Source: Romanomermis culicivorax (Eukaryota > Nematoda > Enoplea > Mermithida > Mermithidae). From it: DNA of 64,000 nucleotides. The translations under genes were made by a program, and so were the position numbers. The notes beneath the pieces are model-generated. The model searched no databases, was not told the DNA's origin, and worked only from the letters and a program-made list of their open reading frames with translations. This document shows positions 24,043 to 36,897 of this stretch, one piece after another. The stretch spans positions 930,001-994,000 of the forward strand of contig CAWUHX010000086.1 of the NCBI GenBank assembly GCA_963922205.1, in the 5' to 3' direction. How positions within the stretch are numbered: position 1 is the stretch's first letter; the number at the start of each line of letters is the position of its first letter.

Positions 24043-25086
24043 CCCAAATGGGCGATTCCCCGGTGAGTGATTCCCAAGTGAACAATTCTCAAGTGAGTGA
24101 TTTCCAAGTGAGCGAATTCCCAATTGAGCGACTCCCAATTGAGCGACTCCCAATTGAGCGAATTCCCAAGTGAGCGAATTCTTAATTGAGCGATTCCCAT
24201 GTGAGCTATTCCCAATTGAGCGAATTCCCAAATGAGTGAATTCCCAATTGAGTGATTCCCGTTTGAGGGATTCCCATGAGTGAATTTTCAAATGAGCAAA
24301 TTCCCAATTGGGCGATTCCAAACGAGCGATCGGGATTCAATAACACTTTCTTCAAATTTTCCTCCTTTGCCTCATATTTTTCTTTGGATGTATTTCTTTT
24401 TTCTTTCGTTTTCTTGATGTATTGTTAATGTTTTCATTTATGTATGTTTTTACGTTTTCATCTTTTGTCTGTGCTTTCTTCCATGTTATTCCTTCTTGTC
24501 ATCTAAGTTTTTTTTGCTCGTGATACAATACTTTACAAGTTGTTATTTTACATAACCGTAGTCTCCCGTATATTTCTTGAACATTTGGGCATGGTTTTAA
24601 GTGTCAAAATCTTCATAAAAATATGAACAGAAAAATGCAAAATGAAGGAAAACATCAAGAGAACGTCAACAAAAATTGACTCATTAAGAATGTGTGAAAA
24701 TAGGTAGAAAAGAATAAGAAAAAGAAAAAAAGAAAGAATCGGGAGAATAGAAAAATATAAAGATAAAGAAGTAAAAGCAAAAAACTATGATGAAAAGTAG
24801 ATAAGAATGAATAAAAAATGATAAAGGATAAAATTAAATAGCAGATAGAACGTGTCGAATTGTGTAATAATTAAATGGCGGACAATGCTTTTTACAAATA
24901 ACTTGTAATGTATTGTTTCACGAGCGAAAAAGAAAAAAGTATATGACAAGAAAGCAGAGACAAAGGATAAAAATGCAAAAACATGCATAAACGAAAACAT
25001 TATTGTAACACACAGAACGAAATAAAAAGGAAATATATACAAAGAAAAATATAAGGTAAAGAAGGAACAAAAAATAATACCCAATG
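24043..25086. mobile_element. foldback element D1 (main part)
   Basis: At 24050-24335 there is an array of about 15-bp units of the form GAGCGATTCCCAATT. A T-rich arm follows (24340-24545) and its reverse complement, A-rich, lies at about 24880-25080. The centre (24546-24880) is A-rich with no gene. D1 shares arms and array with D2 (29697-30793). Its left tip is at 91-113, beyond element A. The right array found in D2 is absent here. It is probably a non-autonomous element with long tandem-repeat inverted ends. Confidence 0.7.
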
Positions 25087-25178
25087 GTGGGTGTGGTCAG
25101 TGGAAAGACTCCGGTGCAGATGAAAACAAACTAAAGGCATGGGGGGGGAGAAGTGACTAATACTGAATTATGTAAAAA

Positions 25179-25194
25179 ACACACACACACACAC
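25179..25194. repeat. (AC)n microsatellite
   Basis: Eight AC units follow an A run. It lies between foldback D1 and the candidate gene that starts at 25454. Confidence 0.9.
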
Positions 25195-25453
25195 CTACCG
25201 AATCTGAAACCTACAGTAATCGCCTTGGAATGGTCCGCTACGTTCAGTCAGGCGCGTGCCCGCTGGCGTCTTTCAAAAACCAACACGAAATTACGAAATT
25301 AGCTAAAATCAGTGGAAACACACTAGAACATATACTCTCTTTGCTGCAAGGTCAAATATGCTACAGAAATCCAAATAGTCTCATTTCGTAGCAATGCCGA
25401 CCGTGGAATGCTAATGGGACCCCATTACGTGCAGGCCGCTGTGTATTTACAAT

Positions 25454-28400
25454 ATGGCCAGATTTATTCAAATAAATAAGGCCCCGTCGCATGATTTGGA
25501 TACTATCTGGATGGATAATCGATTAGACGACCAAACGCAGAACCAGGGCGCCTTCGCCAATGGCGAAAAAAATTCTAGTTCGGACGCCGGCCCGTCGAAA
25601 TTCGGTGACCTGGAAGCAATTTTGGAAGCGCATCTCAATGCTCAGGTAACGTTTGTCATTTGGAATGACTTTTATTTCCTCTGTCTCTCTCTTTGCTACC
25701 TTACAATATCTTGTTGCTACAACATCACAGAGTTCAAAATTTTATAAATTTACATTTTACTGTATAATTGTTATCGACTTCGCATAGACAGATTCTGTTT
25801 GCTTCAATTGCGTTTTGTTTTTTTGTTCTTTACTTAGAAACGATATTACCATTTTTATACTATTGTTTGCTTCACGATTTTTTCACTTCAGACATTTTTC
25901 CTTGGCTACTTCAATTTATCTCATATCACACATGTAATTGGGGGGGGGGAAGTGCTATGGCAATCCCCCCAGAAATCGTCGACCATATTGCTAGCCATTG
26001 GGCGACCGCCCCCCCCCACAGGATTTTCCAATCCTATGGCTAGCCATAGGGAAGCCCTAGGACCCCCATACTTTCGGTCGGAAAAATGTCAATTTGTGAA
26101 CAGAAAATGGTCAAAAACGTCTATTTTCTCGGCGCTTCGCGCCATAAATACATTTTTTATCATTTTTTAGACAAAAATTACTATTTTTTGAACTGTTTTT
26201 TCGGACTTTTTTCGCGAAAATATCGATTTTTTTTGCCTTCAGAGACCCCTTCCCCCAAAATTTTGGGAATTACTGACCCCCGGCCCCAAAAAAGTGGCCC
26301 AACCCCCCCCCCCCCGACCTCGGGGCTCTGTTACATGTATGTCTCATACCACAGCTTTTTATCCGTTTATAATTTTTTTCGATTTTATGATTGTTTCGCT
26401 ATTGCTCTTTATTCATCACTGCATTTTCATTTTTTGTTCCATCAACAAATAAGCTGTTTTATCCTTATTTTACTTTTATTCATTTTACTCTTGTTCGTCC
26501 AGTTTCCTATTTTTCAGTTTTTGTCACTTCGCATTGGTTTTTGCCCTTCTGACCTTTTCAATTTCAATAATCATCAGTTCTGCAAGTGGAAATTGCACCC
26601 CTTACTAACCCACCCCAGAATGACTGGCTACCACTGTTATCAAGAATCCAGCAAAAAAATTTTTGAGCACTCAACGTCCCTCTTTTAAAATTTGATTACT
26701 TTAATTTATTATGATAGATTTTACCAACTTATCCTTCCTCAACTTTCTTCATTTATAGCTACATATTGTCTCATTCTACCAAATACCGTACTTTTTCTCA
26801 TTTTTCTCTCTCTTTCATTACCTGTGAATTTTTTTGAGTTTTGTTGCGTATTCTTGAACACTACTCCTTTTTTCTGTCTACAATTTTTCTTGTCAGTTAT
26901 ATGCACCAGGGCCGTTCTTAGGGTTTTAGCGGCTCTGGGCGAACTCTGGTTCAACGGCCCTAAATTTTTTTCAATAATCATTAGACACCACACCATTTTT
27001 AGGGAATAGATGATTCACTATTTTACATACTTTAGAATATCTAGAAACGGCGCATAATTCCATTATTACAAGATTTTGTTCATTAAAATAACACGTTTAT
27101 GAACCGGTTGAATGACAACAACTCTGGTGTTGTCATGATAGACAACATTACACAGTATGTAACTTTTATAATGCAACATCTGCACATAACACCTTAATAA
27201 AACGCCTGAGGCAAGGTGTCCAGAGGTTTTTCAAAACTAAATTCTGACGTTTCTAGGTTTTCCTCGGGTCGGTTTCATCAAAGAAACTTAAACTCCAGCT
27301 GAGCTGCAGTTTAAGCTGTAGCTTTACTCTATATGTTATAACATTGCCGTTAAGCTGTAGCTGAGCTGCAGCTTAACTCATGCACAGAAAACATATCGAG
27401 AAAGTTAAGCTGTAGCTGAGCTGCAGCTTAACTCTGTACGTTATAGCATAGTCGTTAAGGTGCAGCTCAGCTGCAGCTTAACTTTCCCGATATGTTTTGT
27501 GTATATGAGTTATGCTACAGCTGAGCTGCAGCTTAACGGCAATGGTATAACATATAGAGTTAAACTACAGCTTAAGCTGCAGCTCAGCTGGAGCTTAAGT
27601 CTTTTTGATGATACCGGCCCCTATCTTTTTTCTAGAATTTCATTTTTTCGGAGCAAAATTCAATAATTGCTACATAAAATGGTAAAAATGTGTATACCAT
27701 ACAGAGACCTGAGCAATGTGCTGAAAATTTCTATCAGCTTGATAATCCTGTCAGCAAACTACTAAACCAAAAACATCAACTAGAAACCTACTTTTTTTGC
27801 CACCTTTGGAACAAAAAAGCGGTGTAGAAAAAATATGTTTTACAGAATTATGGAATGTATGTGCTCGTATGCACATTCCATAATTATGTAAACTGTAGAG
27901 CACCCAAATTTTTTCCCAAATAGGAAAGATATTTTTAAAACAAGTTAATGCTCAAAGAAGCTTATATAGCTATTGTTTGAGTACAATTTAGAATGATTAA
28001 TTCTTACTAGTGACATTAACGGTTTGAGTGGTGTACTCATATGTACCTCAAGGAAGGTTGTAGTATCTGTTTTATTTCTACTATACGTAAATTTTATGTA
28101 TCTAAAACGTGATGTAACCTGAATCTGGTGATTAAATGGTCATCAAAATTTCAACTAAATCGGTCATTAATTAACGCTTGACAAAGTACAAAAATATTTC
28201 TCAAAGCGTGTCACGAACTTCCCGAATTATTATTATTCTGAGAGAATTGCGATTCTGAAACTATATCGTCATCATGCAGCCGACCACCAGATGAAGAAAC
28301 AACTTGAAACTAAAAGTGATGCCGAACAAATTCTCTTTTGTAAGCAGAAAAGTCAACATTTGAAACAAACCCTCTGATATATAGCTTTCGCAAGTAATGG

Positions 28401-29587
28401 TCGGGTATTTAAAGCTTTATAAAAAATTTGATTCCGGACAAATATTAATCCATAAGCCTTTTTAACCACGCACAGCAAAATATCAAATTCTGATATGAAA
28501 TGCATTGTATGTGATTTAGTAGTGAAACGCCCACTATTGGTTTTTTCATTCAGTTTTGTTCCCTTTTGTAATGCTGCTAGAATAATATTATGATTTTCAT
28601 TTTAAACACATTTTTCCAATGCACTCCAACTAACACGGAAGATTCTTAAAGCCAAAGAAAATAGAATTTTCTGAAATTCATTTTAATTTCATCATGTACA
28701 AGGAATGTTAGCGGAAATTTTGTAATGTTTGCATACAAAAATATACAATTTTATTAAGGGCCGCTAAAAGGGCATTCTTCAGGCACTCACTAGGAAATTT
28801 TTAGCGGCCCTGGACGGCCGCCCAGTTCGCCCCCCCCAAAAGAACGGCCCTGATATGCATATTAGTATTTTTTGTTTTTCAAATCGTCTTTTTTGCTTCG
28901 CCGGTTTTTTCTCATTGTTTTTCTACTCGCAGGTTTGGTTTCTAGGGATATTTTTGTTATCGTTTTCTTGAATCAGAATTCATTATTCTCTTATCAACTG
29001 ATTTTCCCTTTTAAAAAATTTCTGTGACAACCCTTTGTTGTGTTCGTAGAATGCTTCTATTCAGTACAACGTTTTACGTGCATGCTATTTCAACGAGAGT
29101 GTTTTTTTCGTCGATTTTCACTTTACAAGCATGTTATGAAAAGCAGATCGTTGATTCATCAATTTTTTGTCGTATCTTCGAATAGCATGTTTTTTCTTTC
29201 CTCTTGTAGTTTCCTCTAGAGTCAGGCTTGGCATTTTTCCAGAAAAAGAAAGCAAAAGTTTGTAAGCAAACGAAACTTATCATCGATAGAGATGAGAATC
29301 AAACGATAGATAGTATCGTTAGCATTGCCTCGATCGATGTTCAACATGACGAAAAAAATTTTGGCGTCGCCAAAAAGAAAGTCGATCGTCGAAAAACGCA
29401 AAATAAAGGTCGAGAATCGGTCGATCAAGAAAATGAAACGAAGGGACGTTCCGACGAGCCCAAGCGAGCGAAAAATCGAAAAAGTGTTGCCCGAAAAACG
29501 ACGAAAAATTTACCTAAATTTGACGGAAAAAGTAGCAATCACGTTGATCTAAATTCAACAGCGTCGAACGAACATTTTCAAGTATAA
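25454..29587 (+). CDS. two-exon gene for a small basic protein, join(25454..25645, 29210..29587)
   Basis: Exon 1 has an ATG at 25454 and 64 codons with mixed codon use unlike the AT-rich surroundings. It ends in CAG|GTAACG, phase 0. The best acceptor is CTCTTGTAG ending at 29209, which opens a phase-0 exon of 125 codons ending in TAA at 29587. The predicted protein is 189 aa. The first part is neutral or acidic and low in motifs; the second is very basic (Lys/Arg clusters such as KKKVDRR and KRAKNRK), suggesting a nuclear protein. A second phase-0 exon at 36898-37470 would fit the same donor. The 3.6-kb intron holds a hAT element and other repeats. No family is recognised, and the splice is inferred from frame and site quality only. 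Confidence 0.5.
25930..26335. repeat. G/C-tract-bounded repeat inside the intron
   Basis: Starts with a G9 tract after CATGTAATT and ends with a C13 tract and GGGGCTCTGTTACATG. Between them are short C-runs, small inverted repeats (GGCTAGCCATAGG type) and T-rich sequence. ATGTAA occurs inverted at the two ends. It looks like a dispersed non-coding repeat; a similar G-tract style recurs near 36655. The family is not identified. Confidence 0.35.
26907..28852. mobile_element. hAT-type non-autonomous DNA element
   Basis: The ends are inverted and begin CAGGGCCGTTCTT, a typical hAT terminal start, followed on both arms by GCGAACT- and GCGGC-containing similarity. Flanks are ATATGCAC on the left and ATATGCAT on the right, an 8-bp target duplication with one mismatch, as expected for hAT. 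The 1.9-kb interior has no transposase frame, so the copy would need a transposase from elsewhere. A long palindrome sits within it at 27265-27621. Confidence 0.75.
27265..27621. repeat. long imperfect palindrome built of AGCTGAGCTGCAGCTTAA units
   Basis: The 357-bp segment reads nearly the same on both strands around a centre near 27445. Arms start GGTTTCATCAAAG on one side and match CTTTTTGATGATACC on the other. Inside, the self-complementary units AGCTGAGCTGCAGCT alternate with CATATGTTATA-like spacers. It could form a very stable hairpin. It is probably a foldback MITE inserted in the hAT element. Confidence 0.8.
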
Positions 29588-29696
29588 ATTTTTTTTTACC
29601 GCCAACCTTAAGGCCGAATCGCTGATGATGACAGAGCAAAGAAAGAGCAGAGAATGAGTTAAGTAAAAGCTATGTAGGCGCAAACTAAAAGAAGGG

Positions 29697-30793
29697 TATT
29701 CTCATGTGATCGAATTCCCAATTGAGCGATTCCAAACGAGCGATCGAGAATGTAATAACACTTTCTCTATATTTCCTTCTTTACATTATATTTTTCTTTG
29801 TACGTATTTCTTTTTTCTTTCGTTTTCTGTGTGTATTGCTTATGTTTTCGTTTATGTATGTTTTTACTTTTTCATCTTTCGTCTGTGGTTTCTTTCATTT
29901 TATTCCTTGATGTCGTCTAAGTTTTTCTCTGTTTGCTCATGATACAATACATCACAAGTTGTCATTTTAGATAACCGTAGTCTCCCGTATAATTCTTGAA
30001 AATTTCAGCATGCTTGAGTCTTTCATCGTTGTAAATGTGAAAATCTCCACAAACAATATAAACAAAAGAATGCAGGAAGAAAGAAAACATCAAAAGAAAG
30101 GAAACGTCAACAAAAATAGGTAGAAAAGCAGAAGAAAAAGACAAAATATGAAAAAAGTGACAAAAAAGAAACAAGATAGAGAAAGCAGCAAGGAAGAAAG
30201 AAATAATAATTTGAAAAAGAACAAAAAAAGAAACAATCGGAATAATAGAAATTAAAAATGAAGATAAAGAAGGTGAAGCAAAAAAACAAAAAAGATGAAA
30301 AGTAGATAAGAATGAAGATTAAATCACGAAGGATAAAATTAAATAGGAAATAAAGCGTGTCAAATTGTATAACAATTACATGGGAGACAATGCTTATTAA
30401 AAATGACAACTTGTATTATTTTATGAGCAAAAAACAAAAAAGTACGTGACAAGAAAAAAGAAAATGAAAGAAAACAGAGACAAAAGATAAAAATGCAAAA
30501 ACATACATAAACGAAAACATAATCGTAACACATAGAACGAAATAAAAAAGAAATATATACAAAGAAAGATATAACGTAAATAAGGAAAATGTGAAGAAAA
30601 TGTTATTGCATTCTCTATTGCTCGTTTGGAATCGCCCAATTGGGAATTTGCTCCCTTGGGAATTCGCTCAATGGAAAATCGTTCACACTCAATTGAGAAT
30701 TCGCTCATTTGGGAATTCGCTCAATCGGGAGTCACTCACATGGGAATCGCTCAGTTGGGAATCGCTCAGTTGGGAATCGCTCACTTGGGAATA
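29697..30793. mobile_element. foldback element D2
   Basis: Starts TATTCTCATGTG and ends with the inverse CACTTGGGAATA. A T-rich left arm (29745-29960) is matched by an A-rich right arm (about 30400-30600). The right end carries an array of GGGAATCGCTCA-type units (30632-30793), while only a trace of array is present at the left. It is the same family as D1, with the array at the opposite end. No coding frame is seen. Confidence 0.7.
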
Positions 30794-31624
30794 AACCACT
30801 AAGAGAGAATATAAAGTAGATTTTCCGAGTTTACTTCACTATTTAATATGCTCCAAACTTGCTGCTCTGTAATATCGCAGAAGGTGTAGTAAAGTATCAG
30901 ATTTTTCTTGGGAAGAAAGCTGGAGAGAACTTGAAGCTTGTGCAGACATTTTTTTACGTCCGTTTTTCCAATTCATTTCTCGCCACACTTACAATGTGCT
31001 CTGCATATGAAAAGTTGAGCACAAAATAAAAATGCATATCTTTAATGACGAGCGTCAAAGCAAAACGATCATAAAGCAGTTGTAGATCATTGCCTTGAAA
31101 GAAGAAATTAATATGTCAAAAATTAAAGCTGATTACTACAGAGAAAAGATCTTGATGATGAGGCGAAAGGATGTCGAACAAAGAGAGACAGTTGATCCCA
31201 ATAGTCAGACTACAGTGGTGGTGTTATAGAATTTGTGACCAGTGGTTTTCTTAATGAGTGTCCTCCTTTTTCACATGGCTGATCTGACAACGGCTCTTCT
31301 GTCAGTTATTTCACGTAGTAATTTTTTCACTGTTTCGTTTACTTGCATTTTAGCTAGTTAGATTTGACCAACTAAATAAATCAGATGGTGAACATGCGAA
31401 TTTCTGAATTCGTCATAAATTCTGAAAGCATTTCTTCTTTGAATCGGCCTAATCAGTGGTGTCAAAGCTCCTTCTTCACCCGTATCGATAATATCATTAG
31501 GTACCCTTACGATCAAAGAATGTACTAACTCCATCGCCATCATTTTTCACTCTGCAAATGTATGCCTTTCTCCGAATTTACTGCTCCTAGCAGGAATAAT
31601 ATTCAGAAAAATTTCGTTTCCTTT
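30794..31624. other. AT-rich spacer, no gene seen
   Basis: Both strands carry frequent stops. A weak minus-strand frame of 61 codons near 31358-31543 has no supporting motif or splice sites. Confidence 0.5.
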
Positions 31625-32480
31625 TTCTCCTAGTTTGCTCTGTTTTTCTTGAAATGCTTTTAAATAATGAAAGTGGAAACCAAGTAGTATTACAGATTTT
31701 CACGATTTGCTGATGAGCAGTATATCATATAGGGCTGGAAATTCGTAAGCATATTGTCCTAGCCTTTAACAATTTTTCGAGTGAAAAATTTAACAGTAAG
31801 AGCTTCATGTAAACGATTTTGACGACAGTACTGGTTTGTGTCACTTTTTTATCGGTAAGCATTTTATAAAAAGCAGACTATAGTTTCTCCAGCTTTGCTT
31901 ACTTTCTTTTCTGTTTACTTTCTTTACTTTCTTAACCCTCTTCGCCAAAAAAAGTTGCTCCTAATTTGCTAATTGTTTACTCACCAGAAGGCAGGCTAAA
32001 TGATCGAAAAATTTCATTACACTCCAAATTTTGAAGCATTAGGAATTAAAATGTATCTACTTATCAGTCCCAAAAATACAAAAAAAATTCAACAAAAAAT
32101 AACTATTTGGTTTTTGCCTTTGAAATTTTTTGTATCTTTAAAAGGCCAACTTCACTTCTGTCCAATTTTCCAAAAATCAAATACTATAGTCTGTTTTTCT
32201 TGAAATGCTAGCGAATATTGAGAGTGGAAAGCAAGTATTCTTTTACATCTTTGCCGTTCCCTGCTTAACCATATGTCGCATAGCACAAAAATCAGTACTA
32301 TCGTCAATATCATTTACGCAAGTATAATTTTTCACTCAAACAATTGCTGAAGGTTAGATGACTACGTTCACAAATTTGCAGTCCAACGTAACATATTTTT
32401 CAGCAGAAAACTCTGTAAAATATGAAATAGCACTTGCTTTTCGCTTGTATTATATAGAAGCATTCCAGGAAAAAAGGTTA
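31625..32480. repeat. degenerate inverted-repeat element
   Basis: 31635-31685 (CTGTTTTTCTTGAAATGCTT...) is matched in reverse complement by 32410-32475. 31755-31860 is matched in reverse complement by 32270-32360, around GAGTGAAAAATT and ACGA.AGTACTG blocks. A direct copy of the first block also lies at 32190. The arms have many mismatches, so this is an old foldback sequence. Confidence 0.5.
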
Positions 32481-32773
32481 TGGGAACGGAAATCTATTGG
32501 TCGTGGATTTTCGGTCATTTTTTTCAATTTAACCTGTTAAGCATTGGATGATTTCGGAATGATTCTGTCGATAATGACGCAAAAGTTTATCAAAAGTAAT
32601 AGCCTCTGTAAAAAGGGCCTAGCTTAGTGTATGTTTCGCTCGTGATTTCAAAAGGAGAAAGCAAATTGGTCCAGACCCGTATAGTGCTACCTTAAAGTAA
32701 CCAGACCAAAACAGATGCTACGGTGTTTTTTTGCGCTTGACTGAAAAAATTACTCCAGTACTCTATATTAAAA

Positions 32774-33525
32774 CAGGGTAAGCCAAAAAAGGCGACCGGT
32801 GCTGACTATCATAGCTTTCGAATGAATGCAGGTTATGTAATGAGATTTGCTGCCGCCGATAGGAAAAACATCTGGAATAATTACTGCAAAATTTCAGCTA
32901 TATTGCTCAAATATTGACTGATCAGAATCAAAAATATTAAACGTCGATTTTTTTGAAAAAAAAAACAAAAGCGATTAACAAAAGTCAACATGTTTTGTAA
33001 CGAAAAAAAGTAAAATAGATTTGTTCATAAGAAGTATATAACAGTTGAAAACTATAGGAGAGCAGTTTCAATGTGTCCTCCTCTCCCTTTGACTATACTA
33101 ATTTTAATCGTTTTTAGAACTGGTCAATGGCAAAATTGATTTTGCCTTAATTTTTCTTTTTTTCCGAGTTCAAAACGAAAGATATTGATTTCGGCAAAAA
33201 ATTTTCCCGTATAGAAACAAGAGACTGATGATTTTAAATAGCGGATAAATTACAAATCTGGGTGATTTTGAAATATTTCTGTGTGTGAACAACATAACAA
33301 AACTTTTTTCTCAATAGGAAAACTTTTACTTTGATTTCACAACTTTGACTTTTAGAAAAATGGCCACTTGTACAAAATTTCTGTTTATGCAAAAACCATG
33401 AAGGCTAGGAGCATAAAACCTAGCCCTTACATCGTAGACAGGTTGCAGCGATTCGCATTACAAAAAGCTTCACCTGTTCCAAAATTATGAAAGTAAGCAT
33501 CGGTCGCCTTTTTTGGCTCATCCTG
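32774..33525. repeat. short inverted-repeat element (MITE-like)
   Basis: The left end CAGGGTAAGCC and the AAAAAAGGCGACCGGTGCT that follows are matched in inverse at 33493-33525 (AGCATCGGTCGCCTTTTTT...). The arms are about 35 bp and the interior about 750 bp, AT-rich, without a gene. No clear target duplication was found. Confidence 0.55.
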
Positions 33526-34120
33526 CGAATCCGAAATTTCAAGACTGGTCAATGTAGCTCAGTTAAAATTGACTGCTAATTTCTATATTCCTTCGTGAAT
33601 TATTTTCGACTGATTTCAATAAAACCAAAAAATTCAATGGAAAATAACGCCCAGGTAGATTTAAGTCTTTGAAGTTTCAATTTTAATCAATTCGAAGGAT
33701 TCGTTCCGAAATGATCCCTATTGACAATTTTAGAAAATTGATATTTTTCGTAACACTCTGCTGTCATGACTTTCAAAATTCAGAAAACAGACGTCCCGCT
33801 TTCAGTCCGCTCAGTTGAATTAAGAAATGAACTTTGACACAAAAAATTCGATGGCTACCATGAATGAGTACATGCAGGTGGTACACTGTAGATACATAAT
33901 ATATCAAATTTTAAGAGGAAAAACTAAATTTCATTCATTTTGAAATGATCGATGCAGTGGTCGTAGTTTCGGCAAGTGCAGCCTTACTAGAGATCAGGAA
34001 ATAAATTTTGATAACTTATTCTCTATATCATGAGGTAAAAATCTATCGAATACAGTCAATAAAAGCTTGGCTGTACGACCTCTCCGCATTGATCATTTCA
34101 AAATGAATGGAATATAGTCT
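33526..34120. other. AT-rich spacer, no gene seen
   Basis: No long frame, tandem array or clear inverted repeat was noticed here. Confidence 0.5.
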
Positions 34121-35207
34121 ACTAGTTTATTAGAAAATGCCCCGATCGGGCAGAAAAAAGGAGAATATACTTGCTTCGACAGTTGCCATGGTAGAAAAAG
34201 AAGTGGACTAGATTTTTGAGAACTTGGGTCAAAGTTGGAAAAAATTCACTTTCTTTATATTGGATTTTCATTCTTTCTCAAAAAAATTGTCTATGTCTGT
34301 GAAAAAGTATATTCTGCAGTATCGTGCATTTTGTCCTTCAACTGGCATCAACTACAGCAAAATTTTTCTATATGAAAATTATATGCACCTGACTTCAAGT
34401 GTAAAGAAATGGTAAACCGATAGCATTCTAACTTCCGACCAATTCAAAACTCCTGCCTTTCACACTAGCTGAAAAATAGTGAGGGAGGCATATTATAGTC
34501 ATTTTCAGAACGATAAAGGAACCTGAGGTTCATTGCACTAACCCAACATGAGGATAATCTCAACATCGGGATTAAATAGATGATCCTGAGTTTAAGCTAT
34601 TTACAATGTCCAAATTATTTTCTTCCAATGCACAAATCATACTCACTTCAGGATTAACTAAAACTGAGGTTTAAGTTCGAGTTTGGGAATCACAGAAATT
34701 TTCATATTTATTTGCTTTAGAGACAAGAAAATTACGCGAAAATGTCACTTGATTCTTTTTGTTGACACCAAATTCAGTGAAATGTTTAACACCATTGGAA
34801 GCAAACATGTGTGAGAGGAGACACGAGGGTACAAATTTCCACAAGGGTTTTGAAACTGGAAAACTTGTTGCGCAAAAAATTTTTTGGTCAATTTTTTTTT
34901 GAATTTTTGGTCTCACAAAATGCTAAAACACCAAGGTCCACGCCTGTACTCTCCTAAAAATTTCAGAGATGCACATGCTTGGTTGGAAAGTGTGTTGATG
35001 CACTCAGCTGCAGAATATACTTTTTCACAGACATAGACAATTTTTTTGAGAAAGAATGAAAATCCAATATAAAGAAAGTGAATTTTTTCCAACTTTGACC
35101 CAAGTTCTCAAAAATCTAGTCCACTTCTTTTTCTACCATGGCAACTGTCGAAGCAAGTATATTCTCCTTTTTTCTGCCCGATCGGGGCATTTTCTAATAA
35201 ACTAGTT
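34121..35207. mobile_element. foldback element E with about 200-bp arms
   Basis: Left arm 34121-34319 and right arm 35008-35207 are near-perfect reverse complements, beginning and ending with ACTAGT and containing GCCCCGATCGGGCAG. The interior (34320-35007) has no convincing gene. A partial, more diverged copy of the left arm and the interior lies at 37787-38390. Confidence 0.8.
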
Positions 35208-35439
35208 CACCTCTTTTTAGTGGGCCTCAATCATGCACAAAAACTTTCATAGAAGCACATTGAAGTCTTAAATTTGGTCATCTGCACTTCAAAAAAAATA
35301 TAAAAAAATACTTCAAGCAACGAATTCTCACTTCCGGCAAAAGTAAAGGATGTGTAAACCGCATAGTACTTAAAAAACGTTGTAAAGATACTGAAAGGTG
35401 ACCATATCTATTGAATTCCTCATGGTTCCTCAGTTCATC

Positions 35440-36215
35440 TGTTCAACCCAAAAAATCGCAGAAATACCTTTGTTTTTACAAATGACTTTTTTCGTGTAAA
35501 CTGACTCCGTCCATTGAATTTCCCATGGTCAGAAACATTTTCCCTCAAAAATCGCAGAAATACATTTGTTTACACTCAATATGAATTAGTGTGTAAAGTG
35601 ATCACTTTCATTAAATTCCCAGTGGTCGAAAACCCCTCCCACAAAAAACTCAGGCTTGGTTAAATCCGGAATAATTTTTTTGTGTAAAGTGACACATCCA
35701 TTGAATTCCCCGTAGTCGAAAACCCCTTGCATAAAATCACGAAAATACGCTTATTTACACCCGCGATAGTTTTTTTTATAAGATGATCGCATTCATGAAA
35801 TTCTCCGTGATCGAAAACCCCGTCCACCGGAAAATCACGAAAATACGTTTGTTTACAACCGGGATAAGTTTTTATGTAAAGTGACCGCATTCATTAAATT
35901 CCCCGTGGTCGAAAACCCCTTCCATCAATAAATCACGAAAATACGTTTGTTTACACATGGGATAGTTTTTGGTGTAAAGTAATCACATTCATTGAATTCC
36001 TCGTTGTCGAAAATCCCCTCCACAAGAAAATTACGGCAGTACGCTTGTTTACACCGTGTATAATTTATTTGTGTAAAGTGAGGACGTCTATTGAATTCCC
36101 CGCAGTCGAAAACTCCCTCCACTGAAAAATCACGGAAATACGCTTGTTTACACCCGGGATAATTTTTAGTGTAAAGTGACCGCGTCCATCAAATTCCCAA
36201 TGGTCGAAAACCCTT
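35440..36215. repeat. satellite-like tandem repeat, unit about 96 bp
   Basis: The phrase GTCGAAAACCCC recurs at about 35625, 35713, 35809, 35908, 36005, 36105 and 36200, about 88-100 bases apart. Each unit also carries ACGAAAATACG, TTGTTTACAC and GTGTAAAGTGA. Units are diverged by many substitutions. No coding role is seen. Confidence 0.85.
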
Positions 36216-36897
36216 GCAGCCTAAAAATCCCAATAAGGCTACAGGTTTATTTGAAACGGCTAAAAAATTAGTAATAGTGCATTATGCTGCAAAAACTAAT
36301 TTTTTTGAACCCATAAGTATTATATAACAAAATTGGGGAATTTGACGTTTTCCGGGACTTTGCACAACCATATCATTGAATTGAGGCCATATTTCAAAGA
36401 AAAAAAAATTCGCATTTGAGATTACACCCCCAATATGCTTAGGCCGAAGTATGGAGGTTGGATATGGCACACCGATTGCTGGGCATGGTGGAACTGGGGG
36501 GCCTTAAAAAGTGCGTTTTTTACCTGTTTTTGGGGCCCCACCGAGCACCACTTGCAGATAAAGGCGAAATGACAAAAGGCACCCCATAGTTTGCCCCTAT
36601 GCCCGATATTATGCAAAAAACCCGAAGGTTCTAGCTCTTACCGTTTTGGCTCTAGAGGGGGGGGGGACATGAAATTTGGGGGCCAAGTATATTATAGGTT
36701 GACGCTGTCGCGCCACCTATGATTTCTGAAATGCTTGTAGATAGCATGGATGGCAAGTACTATCTCATGATTTTAAGATTTTTTGTTGAGTCGTTATGTC
36801 ACATAATACGGATGATTTCTATCTTGCTGACGTCAAGCCCACATCCGCCAAACTTCCTTTTTATATTAAAAATCTCGATTCACCGCAACATTTTTAG
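36216..36897. other. spacer with a G-tract, no gene seen
   Basis: A GC-richer patch near 36480-36620 and a G13 run near 36656 are present. The segment ends in the splice acceptor ACATTTTTAG before the AT-hook exon. Confidence 0.5.

Noticed and set aside
24785..25084. Hydrophobic minus-strand frames in D1 and D2 arms
   Set aside because: Phe/Leu/Ser-rich translations of T-rich repeat arms; present in both copies as repeat, not as genes.
35440..36215. CRISPR-like array
   Set aside because: Units are diverged head-to-tail satellite repeats, not identical repeats with unique spacers, and the genome is eukaryotic.
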